The position numbers were made by a program, and so were the translations under genes. The notes beneath the pieces are model-generated. The model was not told the origin of the DNA and searched no databases. It was given only the letters and a program-made list of their open reading frames with translations. Below are positions 9,178-16,995 of a DNA stretch of 64,000 nucleotides, piece after piece. This DNA comes from Companilactobacillus mindensis DSM 14500 (GTDB lineage: Bacteria; Bacillota; Bacilli; Lactobacillales; Lactobacillaceae): the NCBI RefSeq assembly GCF_001434275.1, contig NZ_AZEZ01000004.1, positions 1 to 64,000 on the forward strand, in the 5' to 3' direction. How positions within the stretch are numbered: the first letter of the stretch is position 1; each line of letters begins with the position of its first letter.

Positions 9178-10587
9178 ATGGAACAAAAGAATCACATCTG
9201 GTTGACGTTATTTGCGACCAGCTTTATGTCTTTTATGCAATTATTGGATGCGAGTATCGTCAACGTTGCGATACCGAGTTTGACAAAAGATTTGCATGTA
9301 CCAATGAATCGAGCGGAATGGATCGTTTCAGTTTATCTGATTATGATCTGTATGTTGCTATTGTTTTGGGGAAGGATGGCAGATCAGATCGGCTACATCA
9401 AGATCTTTCAAACGGGGACAGTTATCTTTACTATCGGTTCGTTGATCTGTGCGCTGAGTCCAACGCTGAACATTTTGCTGTTTGGAAGGATCGTGCAAGG
9501 TTTTGGAGCTAGTATGAGTATGGCGACTAATATTGGCATCATTGCGATGATCTTTCCGATGCATTTACGCGGTCGAGCTTACGGAATAAACAGTATCATT
9601 GCGCAACTGGGAAACATTTCGGGACCAGGTTTAGGTGGTTTAGTCTTGAGTCTCTTGTCGTGGCATTGGATTTTTATTATCAATATTCCGATTGGCATCA
9701 TCGTGTTTATTTACGGACGTTTCATGTTTCCTAAAGAAATGAGAAAAGCTGACAAACTTACGTATGATTGGACAGGACTATTTACTTATGCTGTCGGGAT
9801 CGCAACTTTTTTCATCAGTATTTTTCTCGGCCAAGATATTGGTTTTGGCAAACCACTGGTTATCGGAATTTTTGGCTTGAGTATGCTATTTTGGATCGGT
9901 TTCGTATACGTGGAAAAACACGTTAGTTCACCATTGATAAATTTAAAAATATTCAAGTTGCCACGTTTAACTTTAAGTCTGATCAGTGCTTTGTTAGTCT
10001 TTTCGATCGGTTATTATGCAAATGTCATCATGCCATTTTATTTGACCGATTTTCGTAATTTGTCGACGGCTTTAACTGGGTTGATCATGATGGCAATCCC
10101 GTTGGCTAACGTGATTGCGGCACCGATTGCCGGTATTTTTACCGATAAATATAATGCAACGAATGTCTCACTGTGCAACTTGTTTGTTTATGCCATTCCG
10201 TTATTATTCTTAACTATGATCGGGGCTGATGATAATCTAGTTTTCTTTACGGTCATGATTGCTTTGTTAGGTATCGGTAATGGTGGATTTCAAAATAATC
10301 CCATGATCATGGGTTATGCACCTCGAGAGTATCAAGGTGTTGCTGGCAGTTTAGCTGCTTTGTTTAGAAATCTCGGCATGGGGATCGGTGTCAGTTTGGC
10401 TACGACTAGTTTGTATTATGGGATGAGTTTAAAAGCCCATCGGCAAATCAATGACTACCCACAGACGCATCCGGCTTGGTTTTTGAATGGTATGCACTTT
10501 GCCTATGTCACAGCATTCTTGATCTTAGTGATTGCAATAGCTTTAGTATTCACTATCAGAAAAATTGACAAAAGAAATGCTCAATAG
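9178..10587 (+). CDS. MFS drug-efflux transporter, DHA2 family
   Basis: This 469-residue integral membrane protein of the 14-helix DHA2 type is probably a proton-driven multidrug exporter. Visible marks are the first-helix DASIVNVAIPSL (family motif D1), the WGRMADQIGYIK loop (motif A form) and the GRIVQGFGASM and GPGLGGLVLSLLSWHWIFIINIP segments (motif C region and helix 5/6). The C-terminal end is a basic IRKIDKRNAQ tail. It lies 94 bases after the SDR gene and may be controlled with it; its drug specificity is unknown. Confidence 0.88.
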   Translation: MEQKNHIWLTLFATSFMSFMQLLDASIVNVAIPSLTKDLHVPMNRAEWIVSVYLIMICMLLLFWGRMADQIGYIKIFQTGTVIFTIGSLICALSPTLNILLFGRIVQGFGASMSMATNIGIIAMIFPMHLRGRAYGINSIIAQLGNISGPGLGGLVLSLLSWHWIFIINIPIGIIVFIYGRFMFPKEMRKADKLTYDWTGLFTYAVGIATFFISIFLGQDIGFGKPLVIGIFGLSMLFWIGFVYVEKHVSSPLINLKIFKLPRLTLSLISALLVFSIGYYANVIMPFYLTDFRNLSTALTGLIMMAIPLANVIAAPIAGIFTDKYNATNVSLCNLFVYAIPLLFLTMIGADDNLVFFTVMIALLGIGNGGFQNNPMIMGYAPREYQGVAGSLAALFRNLGMGIGVSLATTSLYYGMSLKAHRQINDYPQTHPAWFLNGMHFAYVTAFLILVIAIALVFTIRKIDKRNAQ

Positions 10588-10665
10588 TTGTAGAGAAGTT
10601 GGTCTGTGTGACTCGTTTTAGAAGGCGAGATAAAACATAACCAGCTGCCTATCATTAACGTAAGG

Positions 10666-10707
10666 TCATCTTTGATTCAGTATTCTTGAATCAGAGGTGA
10701 TTTTTTT
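10666..10707 (+). terminator. Rho-independent terminator
   Basis: A 13-bp stem with two G-U pairs (10666-10678 with 10688-10700) followed by seven T. It ends the HxlR-linked SDR/MFS block. The rest of the 267-base gap before the lipoprotein holds nothing else recognisable except the promoter below. Confidence 0.88.
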
Positions 10708-10801
10708 ATTTTGAAAGTTAGTTCGATAAATATTCTTATGTAACCTTGTATAAATATACACATTCTTCATTCCGAAAATAATCCTTACTCCAAAATAAAA
10801 A

Positions 10802-10810
10802 TGATATAAT
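10802..10810 (+). promoter_or_regulatory. Extended -10 promoter element before the lipoprotein gene
   Basis: TGATATAAT (10802-10810) is a perfect extended -10, without a clear -35, 45 bases before the lipoprotein start. Confidence 0.45.
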
Positions 10811-10854
10811 TTTTATTATGATTTAATTATAAACAACTGAACCGGGGGAGAAAG

Positions 10855-12276
10855 ATGAAGTTCAAAAGTTATTTTTTGATGGGGTTAAGCATTTTGATGT
10901 TGCTGACTGTTGCAGGTTGCAGCACTAATAATAGTGCTGACAATGCCGACCAAAAATCTGTTAATAAGACATTAGTTGTTAAAGGCCATAATTTTAAAGG
11001 TACGCATCGTGGCAATAATACTGCTAAGGATCCAGATTACAAATATTCAATGTATTTTGGCAAAGATGGTAATTTTGTTCAGGATATTATTAGTTCTAAA
11101 GGTTTTGCAGGCCGCTTTACGGAAAAAGGAACATACACGATCGCCAAGAATGGTGATATTACTATGAATATTGATAGTGTTACAGAGGAACGTTTTGCTA
11201 GTGATTCAGCATTACGGACAAAACAGGCACCGTTGAGTATCGTTCAACGTCAAGGCAACAGTTTGAATGCGGCTGAAGATCACGCAATCAAGATTGAGAA
11301 TAAGCAAACTTACTTGCTGGGAACGGTCAATCAAGTCAAGTTGTATTCTACCGACAAACAAACAGTCAATTACAAGGAACATTATCAAACAGAAATTAAG
11401 AAATATGATAAAAAATATACCAAATTATCTGGTCGTGGTTTTATGAGCCCAGCGACTGAAATGACTCCTAATGGAATTGCCTTTAAAGGCAACAAATTTA
11501 TTTGGAAGTATGGTGCTCCTAATACGGATGTACCAACTAGTGGATTGGATCAAGGAGCACAAAAAGCTATTCTTGTAGGTACTTATAAAGTTGAAAATAA
11601 TAAATTGACACTTTTTGTTGACGAATCTACAAACCTTTATTGCGGAACAGTCGTTCAATTGGGAGAAAATCGCTACAGTAAATATTATTCTTCAAAAGTT
11701 ACTCCCAAAGTTTTTGTGTTTTCATTTACTAAAAACAGTACGTTAAGCTTAATATCAAATTACAAAAATTATACGAGTGAAGATATGTTAGATTATGGGA
11801 CTGTTAATGGGACCCCTAATTATAGTGAATGGAGTAAATCAGAATTTCTTAAGACTTTTAATAGTTCAATGAAAAAAGGACAGGGGAAATCGTCTGTAGA
11901 TGAAGGCACCGACTCCAATACAAGAGATTCTAGCTCAAAAGTCGAAAGTGTTTTTCCGTCGGCAAATGATTTTGCTGATTGGGTAACTAATTATTATCGT
12001 GATAAGGGAGATTATGCAACAGATGATGATCCTGGTTTTCATGTTCTGAATGCTAGTTCCAATGTGACAGTTGCCGTTAGAAAGGATGAAAATACAATTG
12101 ACGATGCTAATATGGTTTATTCGTTACTATTTTCATTGACGTCATTAAATGGTGATAATGAAACTCCAGATGTAGGAAGAATTATCTGTATTTCTTCAGA
12201 TGGTAAAATTTACAAAGGAACTGCACCAATGTTTGATGATGAATTAACCTCAGCTTATGAAAATTATACTAAGTAG
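10855..12276 (+). CDS. Uncharacterised lipoprotein
   Basis: A 473-residue protein with a lipoprotein signal: MKFK, a hydrophobic stretch and lipobox LTVAGC with the lipidated Cys22. The mature chain is hydrophilic. Two stretches (about 40-115 and 185-260) both contain a short beta-like run ending in GTYTIAKNG or GTYKVENNK, suggesting a duplicated lipocalin-like barrel. A Ser/Asp-rich linker (about 340-365) leads to a compact C-terminal domain of about 110 residues. I do not recognise the family with certainty. GGGGGAGA precedes the ATG. It appears to be transcribed alone. Confidence 0.8.
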   Translation: MKFKSYFLMGLSILMLLTVAGCSTNNSADNADQKSVNKTLVVKGHNFKGTHRGNNTAKDPDYKYSMYFGKDGNFVQDIISSKGFAGRFTEKGTYTIAKNGDITMNIDSVTEERFASDSALRTKQAPLSIVQRQGNSLNAAEDHAIKIENKQTYLLGTVNQVKLYSTDKQTVNYKEHYQTEIKKYDKKYTKLSGRGFMSPATEMTPNGIAFKGNKFIWKYGAPNTDVPTSGLDQGAQKAILVGTYKVENNKLTLFVDESTNLYCGTVVQLGENRYSKYYSSKVTPKVFVFSFTKNSTLSLISNYKNYTSEDMLDYGTVNGTPNYSEWSKSEFLKTFNSSMKKGQGKSSVDEGTDSNTRDSSSKVESVFPSANDFADWVTNYYRDKGDYATDDDPGFHVLNASSNVTVAVRKDENTIDDANMVYSLLFSLTSLNGDNETPDVGRIICISSDGKIYKGTAPMFDDELTSAYENYTK

Positions 12277-12301
12277 ATAAGTCATTATGCAATTTAAATA
12301 A

Positions 12302-12318
12302 ATGTTTTACGATAACAT
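12302..12318 (+). repeat. 17-bp palindrome, copy 1 (before the tautomerase gene)
   Basis: ATGTTTTACGATAACAT has 7-base arms around ACG with one mismatch. It is 101 bases before the 4-OT start and is the same element as at 12675, 62805 and 63082. Confidence 0.7.
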
Positions 12319-12376
12319 AAAACACAAAAACAAACTCAACAAAATAGATAAGAGTACAATTCTATATATGGAATTT

Positions 12377-12385
12377 TGGTATAAT
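12377..12385 (+). promoter_or_regulatory. Extended -10 promoter of the tautomerase gene
   Basis: TGGTATAAT is a perfect extended -10, 34 bases before the ATG. No good -35 is visible. Confidence 0.55.
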
Positions 12386-12418
12386 ATTAATATTAAAAAG
12401 TAGTTAGGAGAAATTATT

Positions 12419-12607
12419 ATGCCATTAGTACACATTGATTTAATCGCTGGCCGTTCTGAAGAACAATTGAGAGGTATGGTCAAAGACGTTACAGATGCAA
12501 TCGTTAAGAATACTGGTGCACCAGCTGAACATGTTCACGTTGTTTTGAACGAAATGGCTAAAGAACATTATGCCGTTGGTGGCGTTTTAAAAAGCGATGA
12601 AAAATAA
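12419..12607 (+). CDS. 4-oxalocrotonate tautomerase family protein
   Basis: This 62-residue protein matches the small hexameric tautomerases. Pro2, which becomes the catalytic N-terminal proline after methionine removal, is present (MPLVHIDLIAGRSEEQ), as is the VHVVLNEM strand. The family interconverts enol and keto acids; in bacteria without aromatic meta-cleavage the physiological substrate is usually unknown. TAGGAG precedes the ATG. It is a single-gene unit between an extended -10 promoter and a hairpin terminator. Confidence 0.9.
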   Translation: MPLVHIDLIAGRSEEQLRGMVKDVTDAIVKNTGAPAEHVHVVLNEMAKEHYAVGGVLKSDEK

Positions 12608-12610
12608 TTG

Positions 12611-12634
12611 AAAAAAGCCGAAAGGCTTTTTTTT
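12611..12634 (+). terminator. Rho-independent terminator after the tautomerase gene
   Basis: AAAAAAGCC, a GAAA tetraloop and GGCTTTTTTT: compact and strong. Confidence 0.92.
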
Positions 12635-12670
12635 ATTGCCAAGATCAATGGACAGACAATATTAGTTTTA

Positions 12671-12695
12671 ATATATGTTTTACGAAAACATATAT
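12671..12695 (+). repeat. 17-bp palindrome, copy 2, extended to 25 bp (before the DUF2075 gene)
   Basis: The core ATGTTTTACGAAAACAT (12675-12691) is symmetrical for seven bases on each side of ACG, and the symmetry extends to 11-base arms over 12671-12695. It lies about 90 bases before the DUF2075 start. A downstream A/C-rich tract resembles that after copies 1 and 3. This looks like an operator; the protein that binds it is unknown. Confidence 0.75.
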
Positions 12696-12779
12696 TTCAA
12701 AAAATCAAAAACAAACCAACAGTAAACCACATTTGTTACAATATTCATAGTCAAAAATTAGTTTGGAGCCAAAGAATAA

Positions 12780-13907
12780 ATGTTAGAATCAGTTTTTCCC
12801 GATAAAGATTTAACCACCGAGCAACAAAAGATATTTGAACAGATCCTATCTTTCAGCAATCAAGCTGTGAAAAATAACCAACGATCCGTTTTTCAACTGA
12901 ACGGTGATGCGGGAACAGGTAAGAGTATCATTTTAACGAAACTCTTTTTGAAGATCGAAAAGGATGCTAAGCTGAATAAAACGAATAATTATTTCTTAGT
13001 AAACCATCCAGAACTCCTAAAAGTCTATCAAGAGAATGCCGGTGAATTCCCCGAATTGCGCAAGAATCACTTTTTACGTCCAACCACATTCATCAACACG
13101 ATGCATAAGTCTGACAAGAATGCCGATGTAGTCGTCATTGATGAAGCTCATTTGTTATTGAGTGAGAGTGATAATTACAATAATTTTACCCAAAAGAATC
13201 AGCTTGAAGAGATTATTAAACTCAGTAAAGTAGTCATCTTAGTCTTCGATGCACGTCAGGTTTTAAAATTGAAGAGCTATTGGTCACAGTCGTTACTGAA
13301 TAAAATCGTAAAGCGGCTAAATGTTAACTATATGCAGGCTACATTGACTACTCAAATGCGGATGCAAGCACCAAAAACGGTTATTGATTGGATAAATGAT
13401 TTAACTGAAAAAAAGCGAGTAGATCCAGTTATTCAAAAAAATACCGATTATCTGACGCTTGATACTAAGTACGATTTTCGAATATATAAAGACGCTCAGA
13501 CGATGTATCAAGCACTAAAATCAAAGAATAATCAAGTGGGGGAGTCACGGATTGTTTCAACTGCTGATTATCCGTCAACACTTGATGGCAAGAAACATTA
13601 CGTCAATGAAGGCCAATTTCACTTACCTTGGGATCAATATAATTATTCGCATACAACTTGGGCTCAAAAACCGGAAACCATTAACGAAATCGGTTCAATC
13701 TATACAGTTCAAGGCTTCGATTTGCAATACGTAGCTGTAATTATCGGTCCTTCGATCGTCTCCGATGGTGGTAATAAAATCAAAGTCGATTTGTCAAAAT
13801 ATGAAGATCAAGAAGCCTTTAAGAAGAGACATGACAACGACATAGCCCAGTTAGAAGATGCGAAGAAACAAATTATCTTGAACTCGATGAATGTTTTATT
13901 GAAATGA
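12780..13907 (+). CDS. DUF2075 P-loop ATPase/helicase-like protein
   Basis: The 375 residues contain a Walker A motif GDAGTGKS (around 43-50), a Walker B/DEAH-type box VVIDEAHLLL (around 118-127), a motif-III-like VILVFDARQVL, and a late QGFDLQYVAVIIG stretch like motif V/VI of superfamily 1 helicases. This fits DUF2075, also found as the C-terminal module of Schlafen-type proteins. A nucleic-acid-dependent ATPase is likely; cellular role unknown. TTTGGAG precedes the ATG. The palindrome 90 bases upstream is shared with the tautomerase and phosphoesterase genes. Confidence 0.82.
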   Translation: MLESVFPDKDLTTEQQKIFEQILSFSNQAVKNNQRSVFQLNGDAGTGKSIILTKLFLKIEKDAKLNKTNNYFLVNHPELLKVYQENAGEFPELRKNHFLRPTTFINTMHKSDKNADVVVIDEAHLLLSESDNYNNFTQKNQLEEIIKLSKVVILVFDARQVLKLKSYWSQSLLNKIVKRLNVNYMQATLTTQMRMQAPKTVIDWINDLTEKKRVDPVIQKNTDYLTLDTKYDFRIYKDAQTMYQALKSKNNQVGESRIVSTADYPSTLDGKKHYVNEGQFHLPWDQYNYSHTTWAQKPETINEIGSIYTVQGFDLQYVAVIIGPSIVSDGGNKIKVDLSKYEDQEAFKKRHDNDIAQLEDAKKQIILNSMNVLLK

Positions 13908-13971
13908 GGCATTAAAGGATGTTTCGTTTATTTCCACGATCCTAAGATTTATAAATATTTGAACAAATAAA

Positions 13972-14018
13972 AATAGAGCAGGCTCAATCGGATTTGATTG
14001 GGTTTGCTCTATTTTTTT
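13972..14018. terminator. Bidirectional terminator
   Basis: An 18-bp stem with G-U pairs (13972-13989 with 13996-14013) followed by T7 separates the DUF2075 gene from the convergent small gene. Confidence 0.9.
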
Positions 14019-14064
14019 CCAAACAAAAAACGACAACCGTCTAAAGTTATCGTTTGTAATTATA

Positions 14065-14250
14065 TTATTGATGTAACTTAATATATTCTAGAACTGTTTT
14101 GGTCTCTTCAGAAGTTGGTTCATACTCACCTGATTTAAGGTTGTGAACACGTTCTACGGGGAGATGACTTTCGAAAGCAAATTGTGTATCAGTCATATCC
14201 TTGTCTTTTTCGTACTGAATGATCATTTCAGCGATGTTTGGTTTATCCAT
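14065..14250 (-). CDS. Small HTH-like protein downstream of lepB
   Basis: A 61-residue acidic protein, MDKPNIAEMIIQYEKDKDMT and onward, whose TDTQFAFESHLPVERVHNLK segment looks like a degenerate XRE-type helix-turn-helix. The start at 14250 has GGAGG eight bases upstream; an upstream in-frame start at 14265 overlaps that site. It lies 30 bases after lepB on the same strand, probably co-transcribed. I cannot assign a function. Confidence 0.65.
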   Translation of the reverse strand: MDKPNIAEMIIQYEKDKDMTDTQFAFESHLPVERVHNLKSGEYEPTSEETKTVLEYIKLHQ

Positions 14251-14280
14251 GATAAATACCTCCAATAAGTTATCTAAATC

Positions 14281-14946
14281 CTAAAAGATGGTCCATCTGT
14301 TCAATGGCCAGTAACGCCATTTGACTTCACCAATAACACTCTTCTTATTGATAAACCCAATGATACGACTGTCCTTGGAAACTGTTCTGTGATCTCCCAT
14401 TACAAAATAGGTACCAGCAGGAACTTTGTTGGTCTGTTCAACTTTCTTTAGATAAGAACTGCTGTAACGTTGAGACCATTCAGGCGAGTTCTTAGCCAAA
14501 GTACTCAAAGTGAAATTATACGTATAGCTGTAAGGTTTACCCGCATAAAGACTGGTATCAGGTTCCTTGACCTTGTTGCCTGCTTTGAGAAAGTCCTCTT
14601 TGAATAGTTTACCATTAACATAGATCTTATTGTTCTTAGAAACTACTGTATCTCCAGGCAAACCGATAACTCTCTTAATATAAAATGATCCCGGTTCGTC
14701 AGGGGCTTTCAAAACGATAACATCACCACGTGTAATGTTGGAATGTCTTGCAGCGATAACCTTATCTCCATTTTCAAAGGTCGGCTGCATGGAAGGACCA
14801 GAAACTCTGTCATTCGAAAGAACAAACTTAAACCCCAAGAAGAATACTGCGTAGATAGCAATCGTTAGTGCAATTGTTTGCAACCAAAACTGCCAACCGC
14901 TTTCTTCGTTCTTTTGAGGTTGTCGTCTTTTATTATTTTCTGCCAT
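14281..14946 (-). CDS. lepB: Signal peptidase I
   Basis: LepB cuts signal peptides from Sec-exported proteins at the outer face of the membrane. The 221 residues have a charged cytoplasmic N-terminus, one membrane helix (about 18-42), catalytic Ser in SGPSMQPT, catalytic Lys in YIKRVIGLPGD, and the conserved GDHR...SKDSR box near the C-terminus. The length suits a Gram-positive S26 enzyme. GAGGTGA precedes the ATG. Confidence 0.95.
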   Translation of the reverse strand: MAENNKRRQPQKNEESGWQFWLQTIALTIAIYAVFFLGFKFVLSNDRVSGPSMQPTFENGDKVIAARHSNITRGDVIVLKAPDEPGSFYIKRVIGLPGDTVVSKNNKIYVNGKLFKEDFLKAGNKVKEPDTSLYAGKPYSYTYNFTLSTLAKNSPEWSQRYSSSYLKKVEQTNKVPAGTYFVMGDHRTVSKDSRIIGFINKKSVIGEVKWRYWPLNRWTIF

Positions 14947-15158
14947 ATTTCACCTCGTACATGTACTACTTATGATATTACACTTTTTCGTTATTATTGG
15001 AAATAAATGTACTATTTTCAATGATAAAATTTAATCGAATATTAAAAAATGTCTATCGCGTTAACTATGTAGGCGGAATCGCTTTATGTTTAAGATAATA
15101 TTTAGTAAGATAATTCTCGATATCTACTTATTTATCGGTAGGTCTGAGGGAGAGAAGT

Positions 15159-15920
15159 ATGAACTATATAGATGGATTACGACTTGATACGAGTGTTTTA
15201 CCGAACGGAATGTCTTTCAATGCCCGAATAAAATTTATGGAACGTATTTGTTTGGCTTTGAGCAACAATGAATTGCCTAAATATCATTTCCCCCAGTTGG
15301 AACTTAGTGAAGAGGAGATTGCATCTTTCTTAGAGGATAATACTAACTTGGACGAAACAAGCTTTAAAGAATTATCGGTTAATCTGGAAAAATTCGATCA
15401 TGACTTGGGGGAGTTTCGCAGTTATTTACAGACACGCTTTGGCTATTGGGCTACAATTACCCAAGATTTTGTACAAGCTATCAAGAAAGAGTTTCCAAAT
15501 CAGAGTTTTCTGGAATTGATGGCGGGTAATGGCTATTTATCCAAGGGTCTGCGCGATTTGGATGTTGAAACGTATTGTACTGATGATCTGAGTTGGTCCA
15601 AGTATAATCAGACTGGCAATCTTAAAATGACTGAAGTTGAATCATTGGACGCTTTGTCAGCTTTGCAAAAATATGGCGTAGGAGTCGATAATGTTTTGAT
15701 TGCTTGGAGCCCTGATCGAGAAGATATCGATTTAAAAATTCTGCAAGCGGTCAGAAAACTTCCTGTCAATTTATTGGTCATCGGTGAAAAATATGGTGCC
15801 ACTGACAGCAAGGAATTTTGGGACGAGGCTATTTTAGTCGATGACCCTAGGATTAATCGGATCAACCAATTTTATTCACATTACGACATCGTCCATGACC
15901 AACTTTATTTGGTGAAATAG
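15159..15920 (+). CDS. Putative SAM-binding protein of unknown function
   Basis: A 253-residue protein. Residues about 1-95 look helical and are unfamiliar. At about 121-135 the motif FLELMAGNGYLSKGL, followed by an acidic CTDDLSW at the second strand, has the shape of SAM-binding motifs I and II of a Rossmann methyltransferase; VLIAWSPDRED sits where motif IV is expected and could hold a variant catalytic loop. I infer a divergent methyltransferase, perhaps inactive. GAGGGAGAG precedes the ATG. A hairpin at 15923-15959 ends the unit. Confidence 0.6.
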   Translation: MNYIDGLRLDTSVLPNGMSFNARIKFMERICLALSNNELPKYHFPQLELSEEEIASFLEDNTNLDETSFKELSVNLEKFDHDLGEFRSYLQTRFGYWATITQDFVQAIKKEFPNQSFLELMAGNGYLSKGLRDLDVETYCTDDLSWSKYNQTGNLKMTEVESLDALSALQKYGVGVDNVLIAWSPDREDIDLKILQAVRKLPVNLLVIGEKYGATDSKEFWDEAILVDDPRINRINQFYSHYDIVHDQLYLVK

Positions 15921-15922
15921 AC

Positions 15923-15959
15923 ACAAGGCCCAGACAACGATAAATTGTTTCGGCCTTGT
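15923..15959 (+). terminator. Terminator-like hairpin
   Basis: ACAAGGCC (15923-15930) pairs with GGCCTTGT (15952-15959), with further pairing of ACAA with TTGT inside. The T-run is interrupted. Confidence 0.65.
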
Positions 15960-16016
15960 CTTGTTCTTTAGTGTAAAATGAATTACCAGTAAGACAAATT
16001 TATAGGTGAATTTTAT

Positions 16017-16991
16017 ATGAAAAAAATAATTTCAAGTATTGTCATTTTCTTGGTCGTTCTCTTAACCGGCGTCGCAATTTCCAAGAGCGACTCGATCAAG
16101 TACAACAATACGATGAACCGTTTAGGTATGAGTGAAGAAGCGGTCGTACTTCACACTAAGTCCAAAAAGAATCTCGTGACGGCTGTCCAACAACTGGATA
16201 GCAAAAAGAAACTGGCAAGCTATCAGTTGGTCTTTTTTGAAAAGAGCAATAGTGACATTGGCTATATTTATAGTCACAACAAGATCAACAAGTTACCGAT
16301 CACATCTGGTCGTTATTTTTCGGCTGATGACTTCACATCACAGATTCCTTTTGCCATTCAAGGCAAAACTTCTGAGATCGAACCTTACAAACCACAGAGT
16401 CAAGCTTATATCAAAGTCGACAACCGCTATATTTCAGTAATTGGGAATGTCGGTTTTGATGGGGCAGATATTTTAAACTCACAGACATTAGTCTCACTTT
16501 CGCCTAATCAACCCAAATCTAAGTACCACTTGAATCAAGTGACAACTGTTTTAGATGGTCGGGCACTTTCTAATAAAGAGAGTTTGAATAAGATCAAAAG
16601 CGTTTTGCACGTTAAATCAATGCACAAGTATGTCCCTCAAACAGATGACTTTACTAATGCGGAGACTAGCAACAACGGCGAGTTGTATCTTGTGGGGATC
16701 GTCTTGTTATTATTCGTTGTCGTGGCAGTCGATTTCTATATCTTGATCCCATTGAAGTATGACTTGTCTCGTTCACACTTGACTGGTGATTTGAAGAACA
16801 ACTATCGGAATGGTTTATTGATCAGATACTTGATCTATACTTTAATTCCATACGCCGCCGGTTTTGCCGCCGTAAATTGGAAGATTGCAATCATCAGTCA
16901 CAATACTTTCAATCTCTTTATGATCGTTTCAATTTTATTGACTTTTGTCGTAGGATTGTCACAAATATTCTTTGTTAAACGGAGTGAGTAA
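16017..16991 (+). CDS. Putative MacB/FtsX-like membrane protein
   Basis: A 324-residue protein with one N-terminal membrane helix (about 5-22), an extracellular domain of about 200 residues, and three C-terminal helices (about 224-245, 266-285 and 296-316). This is the layout of MacB/FtsX-type ABC permeases. Motifs such as LPITSGRYFSADDF and KPQSQAYIKVDNR recall their periplasmic-core domain. No ABC ATPase gene is adjacent, which is odd for a permease. Function unassigned. The next gene starts four bases after its stop. Confidence 0.65.
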   Translation: MKKIISSIVIFLVVLLTGVAISKSDSIKYNNTMNRLGMSEEAVVLHTKSKKNLVTAVQQLDSKKKLASYQLVFFEKSNSDIGYIYSHNKINKLPITSGRYFSADDFTSQIPFAIQGKTSEIEPYKPQSQAYIKVDNRYISVIGNVGFDGADILNSQTLVSLSPNQPKSKYHLNQVTTVLDGRALSNKESLNKIKSVLHVKSMHKYVPQTDDFTNAETSNNGELYLVGIVLLLFVVVAVDFYILIPLKYDLSRSHLTGDLKNNYRNGLLIRYLIYTLIPYAAGFAAVNWKIAIISHNTFNLFMIVSILLTFVVGLSQIFFVKRSE

Positions 16992-16995
16992 TTTA

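Noticed and set aside
9171-9512. Overlapping plus-strand frame at the start of the MFS gene
   Set aside because: It shares the region with a clear DHA2 transporter frame and has no recognisable protein features.
12302-12318. Palindrome as a CcpA cre site
   Set aside because: The CG-centred half matches cre on one side, but the 17-base odd symmetry (five bases rather than four between TG and CG) does not fit the 14-bp cre consensus.
12608-12805. Short plus-strand frame between the tautomerase and DUF2075 genes
   Set aside because: It runs through a terminator and the palindrome, starts right at the tautomerase stop and overlaps the DUF2075 start.
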